Source of the DNA: Bacteroidia bacterium
GTDB lineage: Bacteria > Bacteroidota > Bacteroidia > J057
Direction of reading: 5' to 3'
NCBI GenBank assembly: GCA_022760475.1
Contig: JALEFZ010000070.1
Coordinates: 1 to 64,000 of the forward strand
DNA length: 64,000 nucleotides
Of this stretch, positions 1 through 8,248 are shown piece by piece. How positions within the stretch are numbered: position 1 is the first letter of the stretch; the number at the start of each line of letters is the position of its first letter. The position numbers and the translations under genes are program-made. A model generated the notes under the pieces. The model was not told where the DNA came from, searched no databases, and saw nothing but the letters and a program-made list of their open reading frames with translations.

Positions 1-1
1 T

Positions 2-880
2 ACCCTTTTCGTACCCATTATAATCCTTTTTTCGGCCTGTTTGAATCAGGATAGTCCGGAACTGCCTGTATATCTTCACCTGGAAGGCGCAAAGGTGAAA
101 GTAGGTGAAGGTAGTTTCACTTCTCAAATTGCGGTGAAGGACTTTTGGATGAGTCATAATGCCAATAACTTTGGCGTTCACCGGATACCCAGGATAGTGC
201 CCATGGTGCCAGAAGAAGGACGGAATACCATTTTCATCAATGGAGGAGTTTTTGAAAATGGCCTTTCAGGTTTTCGAGTGCCCTATCCTTTTTGGAGGGC
301 TGTAGCCATTGATATCAATGCAGAATCACTGGATACGGTTAAGGTCAACCCTACCATAGAATACCTGTCAACTGATACAGTCATTCGAATCGCCTTTGAT
401 GCGAGCTTTGAACCCGGAACAGATGATTCCTTCTCAAATTTTTCTCAAGGGAACAATAGCACCCAAATACTTAAGTCGACTACCGCTGCCTTCCAAGGAG
501 ACCTGGGCGCGCGCGCAGATTTTAGCCAGACCAATTACCAACTGGAAGCCCTTGGCAATAAGTCCGTATTGTTGCCTCAGGTAGGAGGAAACGATGTCTG
601 GATGGAAATTACCTATAAAAATACGGTTCCATTTACGCCTGGATTATTTTATACCGTCCCTGGAACGGGCGAAACGGGCGATTTAAACTCTGGCGTTTTC
701 TTCGATTCCAATGGGGAATGGACCACATCCTACATTCATGTCAATCAACAAGTGAGGTCTGTTATTGGGACTGCCCTTTTCATCCCTTATATTCGTGCCA
801 CGAGTCAGTTTCCCAATTCTGATTCCATTGGAGTGGGAAGTATTTTTGTTGATAATGTGCGTATCCTGCACTTCCGCTAA
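2..880 (+). CDS. Lipoprotein of unknown function, 5' end cut by window edge
   Basis: The reading frame is open from base 2, so the gene begins outside the window. The codons before the first internal TTG (41) encode a hydrophobic stretch ending in LFSAC, which reads as the end of a lipoprotein signal peptide with the lipidated Cys near base 38. That makes base 2 onward coding and the TTG not the start. The mature part (about 280 residues) is rich in beta-type sequence and ends with IFVDNVRILHFR, a pattern seen in carbohydrate-binding-like sandwich domains, but I do not recognise a family. Its TAA overlaps the ATG of the sugar-phosphate transferase by one base (TAATG), so the two are probably cotranscribed. 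A role at the surface in polysaccharide export is only an inference from that linkage. Confidence 0.75.
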   Translation, partial: TLFVPIIILFSACLNQDSPELPVYLHLEGAKVKVGEGSFTSQIAVKDFWMSHNANNFGVHRIPRIVPMVPEEGRNTIFINGGVFENGLSGFRVPYPFWRAVAIDINAESLDTVKVNPTIEYLSTDTVIRIAFDASFEPGTDDSFSNFSQGNNSTQILKSTTAAFQGDLGARADFSQTNYQLEALGNKSVLLPQVGGNDVWMEITYKNTVPFTPGLFYTVPGTGETGDLNSGVFFDSNGEWTTSYIHVNQQVRSVIGTALFIPYIRATSQFPNSDSIGVGSIFVDNVRILHFR

Positions 881-2298
881 TGAATCGTAAGCAGGTCCAA
901 AGCCTAATATACCTATTTGCAGACTTTGTAGTTTCCTACATCGTATGGCTTGCATTTGCCTATTTCAGAAGGGAAAGCCTGGAAGGCCATGGCTATCTTG
1001 ACGTCCAGCAATTCATCAATGCAACCGTTATTGCCATCTATTGGATGATCTTGTATGCTACTGGAGGCCTGTATTCCAATCCGTTTAGAAGGTCAAGGCT
1101 ACAAGAGTTTGTTCAGGTATTCAAATATTCCCTCGTGGGGGTCGTGATTATATTTTTCCTCATTTTCCTTGATGATCCCACTCCACCCATTAACCCAAAA
1201 CAAAAACCTACCCGCCAACGCCTGCTATTGCTGATTTATACCGCCTTGCAATTTGGCAGTGTCGCACTTATTCGATTTGGCTTAACCACCATTACCAATA
1301 TCAGAATCAGGAAAAGGAAATTTGGTTTCCCAACCCTGATCGTGGGATTTCGAGACTCTGCCCTTCGTATTTTTGACGAACTGGACAAGTCAAGAAGATC
1401 ATTAGGATATGATTTCAAGGGATTTATTTCTCCAAATGGACTACCCCCAAAGCACAACTTCAACGGCCTTTTGCCCCATTATGGAGAAATTGATCATTTG
1501 GAGGAAATAATTAAGAAAGAAAAAATTGAAGAGGTGATCGTAGCCCTCGAAAAAGATGAAATCAATCAGGTAGGCAAGATTATAGACCAATGTGAGGACA
1601 CATCTGTCCAACTGAAGGTCGTACCTGGTGTGTATGACTTCATTTATGGAAGTGTAAAGGTCTCTCATATCCTCGGTGAGCCATTGGTAGAGATCTTTCC
1701 CCAGGTGATGAACCCATGGCAAAGGGTAGGGAAGAGAATTTTTGACGTAATCATCTCCATTTTTGCCCTGGTATTCCTCGCCCCGCTTTACCTCATCATT
1801 GCCTCCCTGGTAAAGCTGGATTCCAAAGGGCCTGTATTTTTTCGACAAGAACGAATCGGAAAAAAAGGTAAGCCTTTCAAGATCATCAAATTCAGGTCAA
1901 TGTATACCGATGCCGAATCCAAGGGACCTGCATTATCCAGCGATAAGGATAGCAGAATTACCCCCATCGGGCTATGGTTGCGGAAATTGCGTCTGGATGA
2001 ACTTCCCCAGTTCTGGAATGTGTTACGTGGAGAGATGTCCGTGGTCGGCCCCAGACCAGAAAGGCAGCATTACATAGACCAGATTGTAAAAATAGCTCCG
2101 CATTATAGGCATTTGCACAAAGTAAAACCGGGCATTACCTCATGGGGACAGGTAAAGTTTGGCTATGCCTCTTCGGTAGAAGAAATGGTGGAGCGACTTA
2201 AGTTCGATATTTTATACATTGAAAATGTTTCGCTCCTCCTTGATTTGAAGATTTTAATGTATACCATTATCGTCATCATTGAAGGAAGGGGTAAATAA
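880..2298 (+). CDS. Undecaprenyl-phosphate sugar phosphotransferase (WcaJ/WbaP type)
   Basis: A 472-residue polyprenyl glycosylphosphotransferase. It transfers a sugar-1-phosphate (usually glucose or galactose) from a UDP-sugar to undecaprenyl phosphate at the inner membrane, the first step of exopolysaccharide or O-antigen repeat assembly. Four hydrophobic segments lie in residues 8-135, then a Rossmann-like CoA-binding-type region (about 145-270), a further hydrophobic segment (about 287-308) and the catalytic bacterial sugar transferase domain (284-470). Conserved blocks visible are GPVFFRQERIG, FKIIKFRSM, LDELPQFWNVL and SVVGPRP. Length fits the long WcaJ form. It is translationally coupled to the lipoprotein upstream. 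No glycosyltransferases follow it, so it is either the end of a polysaccharide cluster lying to the left or a lone priming enzyme. Sugar specificity cannot be read from the sequence. Confidence 0.93.
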   Translation: MNRKQVQSLIYLFADFVVSYIVWLAFAYFRRESLEGHGYLDVQQFINATVIAIYWMILYATGGLYSNPFRRSRLQEFVQVFKYSLVGVVIIFFLIFLDDPTPPINPKQKPTRQRLLLLIYTALQFGSVALIRFGLTTITNIRIRKRKFGFPTLIVGFRDSALRIFDELDKSRRSLGYDFKGFISPNGLPPKHNFNGLLPHYGEIDHLEEIIKKEKIEEVIVALEKDEINQVGKIIDQCEDTSVQLKVVPGVYDFIYGSVKVSHILGEPLVEIFPQVMNPWQRVGKRIFDVIISIFALVFLAPLYLIIASLVKLDSKGPVFFRQERIGKKGKPFKIIKFRSMYTDAESKGPALSSDKDSRITPIGLWLRKLRLDELPQFWNVLRGEMSVVGPRPERQHYIDQIVKIAPHYRHLHKVKPGITSWGQVKFGYASSVEEMVERLKFDILYIENVSLLLDLKILMYTIIVIIEGRGK

Positions 2299-2354
2299 GG
2301 CCTGTTCTTCTTTTTACATTTCACAGCACTTTTGGAAACATAAATGACACTATC

Positions 2355-3728
2355 ATGAAAAAAGTCTTATTTTTTGCCTTGGCAATTTTGCTGACCAAGC
2401 TTGCTTGGACACAGACAGATACCCTCTTAATGCTTGCAAGGGCAAGCTACACCAACTTCAGCCGGCCTTATATGGACTCGTCCAGGTTGGAGTACGACAG
2501 CCTCTATCGAATGGTAGACCGAATCGGCTATCAGTATGACTTTGACAGCAGCAAACACTTTCTCCATATCCGAGAGAGATGGGAATTTGGTAAAGAGGAT
2601 ACCTTCTCTATCAGGTATGACGACTGGAATGAATCCATTGGTGAATGGACAATAGATTTGTGGAGTCGGTATACCAGTGAGTCTGATTCATTTGGTAGAT
2701 CGGTGAGTTCTAAAAGGTTCAAATGGGATAAGAATGATGAGATTTGGGAAGTTGATTTAAGGGCATTTACAGAATGGGCACCTGAATTTCCTGGAAACCC
2801 CAATACCCCTAAGAGAGAGAGAAGAGAAAGGTACAGCAGCTTTTTTGGTTGGGAATTTGATGCCGAAACTACCTACGAATATGATTTATCAGAGAGACTA
2901 ACCCAACGAGATAGAATCAATCAAACAGGAGCAGTGGAAAATAGGCTTGCCTATGAATATGATGAAGCAGCTAAGAAGATCATCCGGGTGAGTGCCTCCA
3001 TCCCAACGAGCGGAGTGGGAGGACTTGTACCTACCCAGCGAAACGAATACTATTATCCAGATGCAAGTTTTATTGAAGAAGCTGTGGAAGGGCCAGTTGA
3101 TGGGTATGATTCAACTATTACCTACAAACAAAACGCAACAAACACAGCTTGGGAGCCGAGTCTACGAACTATTAGGGAGTATTCACCAGATAGTTTGAAA
3201 GAATATAGATCAGTTTGGCGTGCAGGTTCAGGATGGGAGGTGTTAAGTTATAGGCTTATCCTCTTTCTTCCAGATACTAATCTAGCAAGAAAGAAAATTT
3301 CCTATGCATGGGACTCCAACAGCTCAAATTGGATACTAACTGCACAAGAGGATCTATTTTACAATGCCAGAAATTACCTGGAAAAAAGGTTTAACTATAC
3401 TGTAGACAATGCTGGTAATTTTAGCTTAATGAGCCGGTTTGCCTTTTATTACAACCTATCTTCCATCCTTTCCAATAAAGGCCTTAGCTCCTTGAAATGG
3501 GACATTTATCCCAATCCAGCATCTAACGAAATCAGAATTGAAAGCAATTATGACCCCAAACTATTCCAAGTCAGGCTAATGGATATGACTGGCAGGCTTA
3601 TCAACAGGCCCGTAGTTCCAAGCTCAACAGGATTTAGAATGGATGTATCTGGAATTCCTACTGGCACTTATATCCTTCAGCTAGAGGGAGCTGGGGGAAT
3701 ATTTAGCAAAAAAATCTATAAATTTTGA
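2355..3728 (+). CDS. T9SS-secreted protein, first of three tandem paralogues
   Basis: A 457-residue exported protein of unknown function. The signal peptide spans residues 1-20 and ends in WTQ, followed by TDTLLMLARASY. The body has repeated Tyr/Asp/Trp-rich segments of the type YDSLYR, WDKN and WELD. The C-terminal about 75 residues form a type A sorting domain for the type IX secretion system: IYPNPAS near residue 384, a central LMDMTGRL strand, GTYILQLEG, and a basic end KKIYKF. It should pass the outer membrane and be anchored or released. The next two genes have the same start (QTDTLL), length class and body pattern, so this is a local gene-family expansion. It could be an adhesin or a surface-layer component, but I see no enzymatic motif. 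Confidence 0.85.
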   Translation: MKKVLFFALAILLTKLAWTQTDTLLMLARASYTNFSRPYMDSSRLEYDSLYRMVDRIGYQYDFDSSKHFLHIRERWEFGKEDTFSIRYDDWNESIGEWTIDLWSRYTSESDSFGRSVSSKRFKWDKNDEIWEVDLRAFTEWAPEFPGNPNTPKRERRERYSSFFGWEFDAETTYEYDLSERLTQRDRINQTGAVENRLAYEYDEAAKKIIRVSASIPTSGVGGLVPTQRNEYYYPDASFIEEAVEGPVDGYDSTITYKQNATNTAWEPSLRTIREYSPDSLKEYRSVWRAGSGWEVLSYRLILFLPDTNLARKKISYAWDSNSSNWILTAQEDLFYNARNYLEKRFNYTVDNAGNFSLMSRFAFYYNLSSILSNKGLSSLKWDIYPNPASNEIRIESNYDPKLFQVRLMDMTGRLINRPVVPSSTGFRMDVSGIPTGTYILQLEGAGGIFSKKIYKF

Positions 3729-3780
3729 AAAGGCCTCATAGAACTCCTCCATACTGGAAGTAGAGATTTTGATGAGCGGT

Positions 3781-3845
3781 ATCTGGGTGAATATTCAAGA
3801 TAGGGGCAACTAGTTCCAATAATTATTAGTAATATTCACCCAGAT
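3781..3845. repeat. Perfect 15-bp inverted repeat between T9SS paralogues
   Basis: ATCTGGGTGAATATT at 3781-3795 is exactly reverse-complementary to 3831-3845, with a 35-base loop. In RNA it would form a stable stem-loop between the first and second paralogue genes. The stem is not followed by a clean U tract. It could be a terminator, an mRNA-stabilising element or a protein-binding palindrome. Confidence 0.7.
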
Positions 3846-3851
3846 TTTCTG

Positions 3852-3872
3852 TCCCTCTTGGAGGGATTTTAT
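3852..3872 (+). terminator. Candidate terminator hairpin (TCCCTC/GAGGGA)
   Basis: A 6-bp stem (3852-3857 with 3861-3866) and TTG loop is followed by TTTTATT, the form of a short intrinsic terminator. It lies 21 bases upstream of the next start codon, so it may end the first paralogue transcript or sit in the leader of the second. Confidence 0.45.
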
Positions 3873-3892
3873 TCACATAGAAGCAAACAACC

Positions 3893-5365
3893 ATGAAGAG
3901 AACAAGTATTTTTCTCCTGGCATTCCTATGCCTTTCTAGTATCTGGGCACAAACAGATACCCTGCTCCTGGCAAGATCTTTAATGAGAACTCCTGGAACA
4001 GCTAATTTTAGACTGGATTCCGCAAGATTTCTCTACGACAGCCAGCAAAGAATTTCTACCGAAACATTTTTCTCCTGGGATAAGGATTCATCCAGCTACG
4101 ACTCTACCAGAAGGGTCTTCACCGCTTATGTGGCCGATACTTTGGAAACCATCGAACAGAAATGGAATCCTACAGGGCAGGTCTGGAACAATGACTTTCT
4201 GCTAAAGTCGTATACAGATAGTGCGAATTTTGTAAGCCATAACTACAAGTTTTTATGGAATGAATCCATTAGTAAATGGGATTCTGGCACCAAGGAGTTC
4301 ACGTATTTGAACCAATATTTTCAGGATACCTTTCGGATCCAGTATGGTTGGAGCAACTCCGACAATACTTGGGTTCCTAGCAGGAGGATTCGGCAGAAAT
4401 GGGATCCTAATTTTCCTGGAGATGATGAGAAACTCACCTTTTCCCTAAGTGAATTCAATTATGGACCTGGGGTTCAATTTCAATTTGTGAGCAAAAGGGT
4501 CTACGAATACGACAATCAGGCTAGGCAGGTATTGTATGAGAGGTGGGACGAAGAATTTGGGCCTACAAGAAAAGAGTCCAGATTTTTTTCTAATGGGGGC
4601 ATGAAAATGGTCCAATTGGTAGAAAGTGCCCTGGCAACTGGGCAAGCTCCCTATCCCCTGGTGAAAAGGGATTCACTCGTTTACGGTTATGGTTTTGCTG
4701 TCTCAGATGAGAGGATTATGGATTATGACTCCCTGTACAGGTTTACATTTGATCCAGGTGGCAATTCAGGAGCTGGACCATGGAGCCCCATACGTAGGGA
4801 AATACGCAGGCGCTCCCAAGACAGCTTGTATAGCTACACGGAGATCTTTATTGATTCTGTGGGATGGCAAAAATTCAGCTTGAAAGTGGATGTTTATTCT
4901 CCTGTTCATGGACAGGTTTTGGAGTCTATGATCAGCGACTGGAATGCAGATTTCTCAAGCTATATTCCTGTGATTCAGCGGCTAAACCTATACAACATCA
5001 ATGGCGATCGCACCCATGACTATACCTATTACTTCCGGGATGGAGAAAGGACATTGGATAGACGTTGGCGATGGTACTACAGGACTCAAATATTGCTTCC
5101 CGTAGATCCCGACGAGGAATCGTCCTTGCGTGTATATCCCAATCCTGCTTCACAAATGATTCAGGTGAAAATTCCTAATGGAGAACATATATCAGGCTTT
5201 AGGCTGCTGGACCTAAGGGGGCAAACGCTTCTTCAAGGAGATTTGCAGGATCGGGAAACTCTTCAAGTGCTGGCCATCAATCTGGGAAGTATCCCGACAG
5301 GAACTTATATCCTCCTACTTGAGGGTAAGGACAGCTTGTACCAACAAAAAATCCAAAAACACTAA
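3893..5365 (+). CDS. T9SS-secreted protein, second tandem paralogue
   Basis: A 490-residue paralogue of the neighbours on either side. The signal peptide (1-20) ends in WAQ and is followed by TDTLLLARSL. The body carries the same Tyr/Trp/Asp-rich repeating pattern with recurrent W-D/E-x-W-x-P segments (for example NTWVPSRR, shared with the third copy as NWVPNRR). The last about 80 residues are a T9SS type A sorting domain with VYPNPAS, LLDLRGQTLL, PTGTYILLLEG and a basic tail. No catalytic motif is visible. The start is fixed by the signal peptide and by the same offset as in its paralogues. It probably has the same extracellular role as its siblings. Confidence 0.85.
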   Translation: MKRTSIFLLAFLCLSSIWAQTDTLLLARSLMRTPGTANFRLDSARFLYDSQQRISTETFFSWDKDSSSYDSTRRVFTAYVADTLETIEQKWNPTGQVWNNDFLLKSYTDSANFVSHNYKFLWNESISKWDSGTKEFTYLNQYFQDTFRIQYGWSNSDNTWVPSRRIRQKWDPNFPGDDEKLTFSLSEFNYGPGVQFQFVSKRVYEYDNQARQVLYERWDEEFGPTRKESRFFSNGGMKMVQLVESALATGQAPYPLVKRDSLVYGYGFAVSDERIMDYDSLYRFTFDPGGNSGAGPWSPIRREIRRRSQDSLYSYTEIFIDSVGWQKFSLKVDVYSPVHGQVLESMISDWNADFSSYIPVIQRLNLYNINGDRTHDYTYYFRDGERTLDRRWRWYYRTQILLPVDPDEESSLRVYPNPASQMIQVKIPNGEHISGFRLLDLRGQTLLQGDLQDRETLQVLAINLGSIPTGTYILLLEGKDSLYQQKIQKH

Positions 5366-5396
5366 ATTCATACCGACTGTAAAACAACAATATCCA

Positions 5397-5423
5397 AGGC
5401 TTATCCCTTCTTGGGATGAGCCT
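5397..5423. repeat. 11-bp stem-loop in spacer between paralogues 2 and 3
   Basis: AGGCTTATCCC (5397-5407) pairs with GGGATGAGCCT (5413-5423) across a TTCTT loop, with one G-U pair. No U tract follows. A second, weaker stem (AAATAAG 5460-5466 with CTTATTT 5479-5485, extended by ACCC/GGGT) lies downstream, so this spacer, like the previous one, carries two hairpins. Confidence 0.5.
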
Positions 5424-5527
5424 CTAGTCTCCTTCAAATGTTGATATACCTAATTACCCAAATAAGGGGTAGGATTTTCTTATTTGAATGGGTAGTTTGA
5501 TGAAGCAAAAACCTTTACAACAACACC

Positions 5528-6997
5528 ATGAAAAAACTTTTACCCTTCATCCTGGCAATAGCCTACTGCCTTCCTGCACTTTCTCAGACAGATAGCCTGC
5601 TTTTTGCTTCATCCTATCGGCATAATATTGGGAGTCCCTACTACAGGATAGACTCGTCAAGGTATTTTTACAACAATAATTCCATGCCTGATTCTATTTA
5701 CTACTACCAGAAAGAAGCCAATCAATCAAGCTATACTCCCCTCTTCAAAACTTTATTTGAATACAGGCGAGATACGGTAATAAAAACCTGGGTCAATTGG
5801 TATACCGATGACTCAAAATGGGAAAACAACAGGCGGGAAATGGTTTACCTGGATCAGTCTACAAATGTTCAATATTTTTTTCATTGGACATGGGAATCAG
5901 GTTTTGAACAATGGGAAAACAAGGCTAGAGAAATCACTTACCGTGATCAATATGGTAGGGATACCTTTGTCCTGAATGACGTCTGGGTTGGAATTCTGCA
6001 AAATTGGGTTCCAAATCGAAGGTGGACCTATATCTATGATCCCAGGTTTCCGGCTGATCCTGATAAGAGAATTCGATCCCTTGAAGAAGAAAATCGACTG
6101 GTCGGGACCAATTGGTTTGTAAATAACGACAGGCAAATTGAATACGATAGCCTTGGACGAGAGATTTTTAATCAATTGAGTATAAGAGACAGCATTGTCG
6201 TAACTCGCCTAAGTAAGCAATACATCAATGGGGGCAAGCAAGTGGTCTCTGTAGGCGAAAGCCTTGATATTTTTAGCCCTAATCCTCAACCCATCTCAAA
6301 AACGGATTCCCAAATTACTTTTTATTCAGACCCCAAATTGGCCACAGATATAGGGGCTTATGACAGTACATTTAAATTTCATTGGGAAGAGTCCTTGAAA
6401 AATGGAGAGGGTGGATGGCAAGCAAAAAAAAGAATTTTTCAAAGATTTTCTGGCGATAGTATCATCAAAAGGGATTTCTTTTATACATCCTTAGGCACAT
6501 GGCTTGCCAATAGTCAGCGGACTACCATCATGCAAGCAGGAACTGAAAATATGTTGGAAGATTGGTTTGCAAGCTGGAATTCCGACTCAATGACCTATTT
6601 CCCTTACCGACAAGACCTTTTTACATATAACCAACTAGGACTTCAAACTCATTTTTACAGATATGAGATTGATAAGGAGGTAAAAGTTCTAAAGGAAATG
6701 CAGCGAAATTATTACAGCCTGCCGTTGGTCTTATCTTCCGAACAAGAAGTGATGGATCCATTTGTGCTCTTTCCAAACCCCTTTTTCGAGACCCTTTACC
6801 TCAAGATGGATGAAGTTCAACAAACTTCAAAGTTGAGGATTTTTAGCTTGAATGGACAAATGATAATTGAAACCATGCTTCCAGCCGGGAAGGCTATGCA
6901 CCAATTGAGTTTTGGTCAAGGAGTACCTCCGGGCAATTACATCCTACAACTTGAAATAGCCAATAAGCTGTATACACGAAAGCTGGTAAAGCAATGA
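5528..6997 (+). CDS. T9SS-secreted protein, third tandem paralogue
   Basis: A 489-residue third copy of the family. The signal peptide (1-20) ends ALSQ and is followed by TDSLLFASSY, aligning with TDTLLLARSL and TDTLLMLARAS of the other two. The middle has the same Trp/Tyr-rich units (DSSRYFY, WESGFEQWENK, NWVPNRRW, YDSLGRE). The C-terminal sorting domain contains LFPNPFFETLYLK, LRIFSLNGQMI, PPGNYILQLE and the basic end RKLVKQ. The protein is predicted to be exported to the cell surface. Function is unknown, and divergence from copies one and two suggests an old duplication rather than a recent one. Confidence 0.85.
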   Translation: MKKLLPFILAIAYCLPALSQTDSLLFASSYRHNIGSPYYRIDSSRYFYNNNSMPDSIYYYQKEANQSSYTPLFKTLFEYRRDTVIKTWVNWYTDDSKWENNRREMVYLDQSTNVQYFFHWTWESGFEQWENKAREITYRDQYGRDTFVLNDVWVGILQNWVPNRRWTYIYDPRFPADPDKRIRSLEEENRLVGTNWFVNNDRQIEYDSLGREIFNQLSIRDSIVVTRLSKQYINGGKQVVSVGESLDIFSPNPQPISKTDSQITFYSDPKLATDIGAYDSTFKFHWEESLKNGEGGWQAKKRIFQRFSGDSIIKRDFFYTSLGTWLANSQRTTIMQAGTENMLEDWFASWNSDSMTYFPYRQDLFTYNQLGLQTHFYRYEIDKEVKVLKEMQRNYYSLPLVLSSEQEVMDPFVLFPNPFFETLYLKMDEVQQTSKLRIFSLNGQMIIETMLPAGKAMHQLSFGQGVPPGNYILQLEIANKLYTRKLVKQ

Positions 6998-7007
6998 TTT
7001 TAGACAT

Positions 7008-7043
7008 AAAAAAAGCTACCCTCCATGCAATTCGGAGGGTAGC
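7008..7043 (-). terminator. Intrinsic terminator, best read on the minus strand
   Basis: A perfect 10-bp stem, GCTACCCTCC (7015-7024) with GGAGGGTAGC (7034-7043), is preceded by seven A bases (7008-7014). On the minus strand this is a stem followed by seven U residues, a textbook terminator for the operon ending at 7171. It also lies just after the plus-strand T9SS gene and may act in both directions. Confidence 0.8.
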
Positions 7044-7170
7044 CTACTCAATCAACTTAATTCTTATAGAAAAGGCACATACTTAACTGTCAATCTCCTA
7101 ATTTGGTTTTACCAAGACTCATTATCATATATGTTAATGAAGTAATTTGATATTTTTATAGCTCTATCTT

Positions 7171-7755
7171 TCATTCTGCCAGTTTTAATCTCTCCAATTG
7201 ATCAATCAATGGGTCTAGCTCTTTGTTGTTTTTGCCTTCACGCTTCCTGATGGCGATGATATTTGCGATGGGAAGGATCACAGTTACAAATCCATGGCTG
7301 AAGATCCTGAAGATCATGCCCGCTTCCTGAAGCACTTCCACATAAGCCAGGTTGATTCCCAATACCAATAAAAAGGTGTAAATGTACATATACCTGGAAG
7401 TAATGAGCTTCCTACCTTTGAGCTTATCGATGGTATCCTGAAGGAATTCCTTATTACTTAAATCCTGATCAGGAGACACATTAGGATAGGAATTCCTATA
7501 CACAAGAAGCAAAATCATCATCATTGCTATCCCTATTAACCCAATTCCAATCAGGTAATATATGGACATGGGAAAAAGAAAGGTGAGTGCGAGCAGGAAC
7601 AACATTGTCCCAGGAAAGAGAACCTGTAACCTCCTTTTTTCTTTCTTTAATTTAGCCTCAAAGGCATTCAGGCTTTGGATCATCTCTGAAACATCCTTTG
7701 TATGGGATTCCTGGCCCTGCCAAAGCTCTTGAAGATCTCTTAAGTCGTCATTCAT
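7171..7755 (-). CDS. Four-helix membrane protein cotranscribed with ECF sigma factor
   Basis: A 194-residue protein with a charged, coiled N terminus (1-43) and four predicted membrane helices (about 45-61, 66-86, 122-140, 151-169), ending in a charged tail. Its start overlaps the end of the sigma factor gene by 8 bases, so translation is coupled. Membrane proteins in this position are often anti-sigma factors. The cytoplasmic N-terminal segment could bind the sigma factor, but no zinc-containing anti-sigma motif (HxxxCxxC) is present, so the role is inferred from position only. Confidence 0.8.
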   Translation of the reverse strand: MNDDLRDLQELWQGQESHTKDVSEMIQSLNAFEAKLKKEKRRLQVLFPGTMLFLLALTFLFPMSIYYLIGIGLIGIAMMMILLLVYRNSYPNVSPDQDLSNKEFLQDTIDKLKGRKLITSRYMYIYTFLLVLGINLAYVEVLQEAGMIFRIFSHGFVTVILPIANIIAIRKREGKNNKELDPLIDQLERLKLAE

Positions 7756-8248
7756 GATGGGTCAGTTTTTTTCTTAGTCTTTCTTTAATTCGCTTGATTT
7801 TTACACCTACATTTGACATGCTCAGACCCGTAATCTCTGCGATCTCCTGATATGAACATCCTTCTAATAAAAGGCTGAGAATCAACCTGTCAATTTCCTT
7901 TAATGTGGCCATTTGCTTCTTGAGCATGGTTAACCTTGGATCTCCTTCATCCACAGAAGTCTGAGGTATCTCAGCCATTTCAGCAGGTAGAGGAGCGGAA
8001 GTTTCTTTTGCCTTTTTCTGCTTATGTATGCTTTGAAGGGCTGTATTGGTAGCGATCCTGTAAACCCATGTACCAATTTGGCTTTCCTCCCTGAAGCTAT
8101 CCAGCTTATTCCAGATCTTTAACATGATATCCTGGAAGAGGTCGTCCGCTTGGGCTTCATTGGCCAGGAAGCCTAGACAAAGCCTGAACACCTTGTCCTT
8201 GTATGCCTCATATAGCTCCCTGAATTGTTCTTCCCGATATAGGTTCAT
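7748..8248 (-). CDS. RNA polymerase sigma-70 factor, ECF subfamily
   Basis: A 166-residue sigma factor that redirects RNA polymerase. Region 2 spans about residues 10-75 with LFQDIMLKIW and IGTWVYRIATNTAL. Region 4, about 105-160, has the helix-turn-helix SYQEIAEITGLSMSNVGVKIKR. The linker is short, as usual in ECF factors. The ATG overlaps the hydrolase stop by four bases (ATGA type) and its own stop overlaps the next gene, so the three form one coupled operon. It may respond to an envelope signal passed by the membrane partner. Confidence 0.93.
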   Translation of the reverse strand: MNLYREEQFRELYEAYKDKVFRLCLGFLANEAQADDLFQDIMLKIWNKLDSFREESQIGTWVYRIATNTALQSIHKQKKAKETSAPLPAEMAEIPQTSVDEGDPRLTMLKKQMATLKEIDRLILSLLLEGCSYQEIAEITGLSMSNVGVKIKRIKERLRKKLTHHE

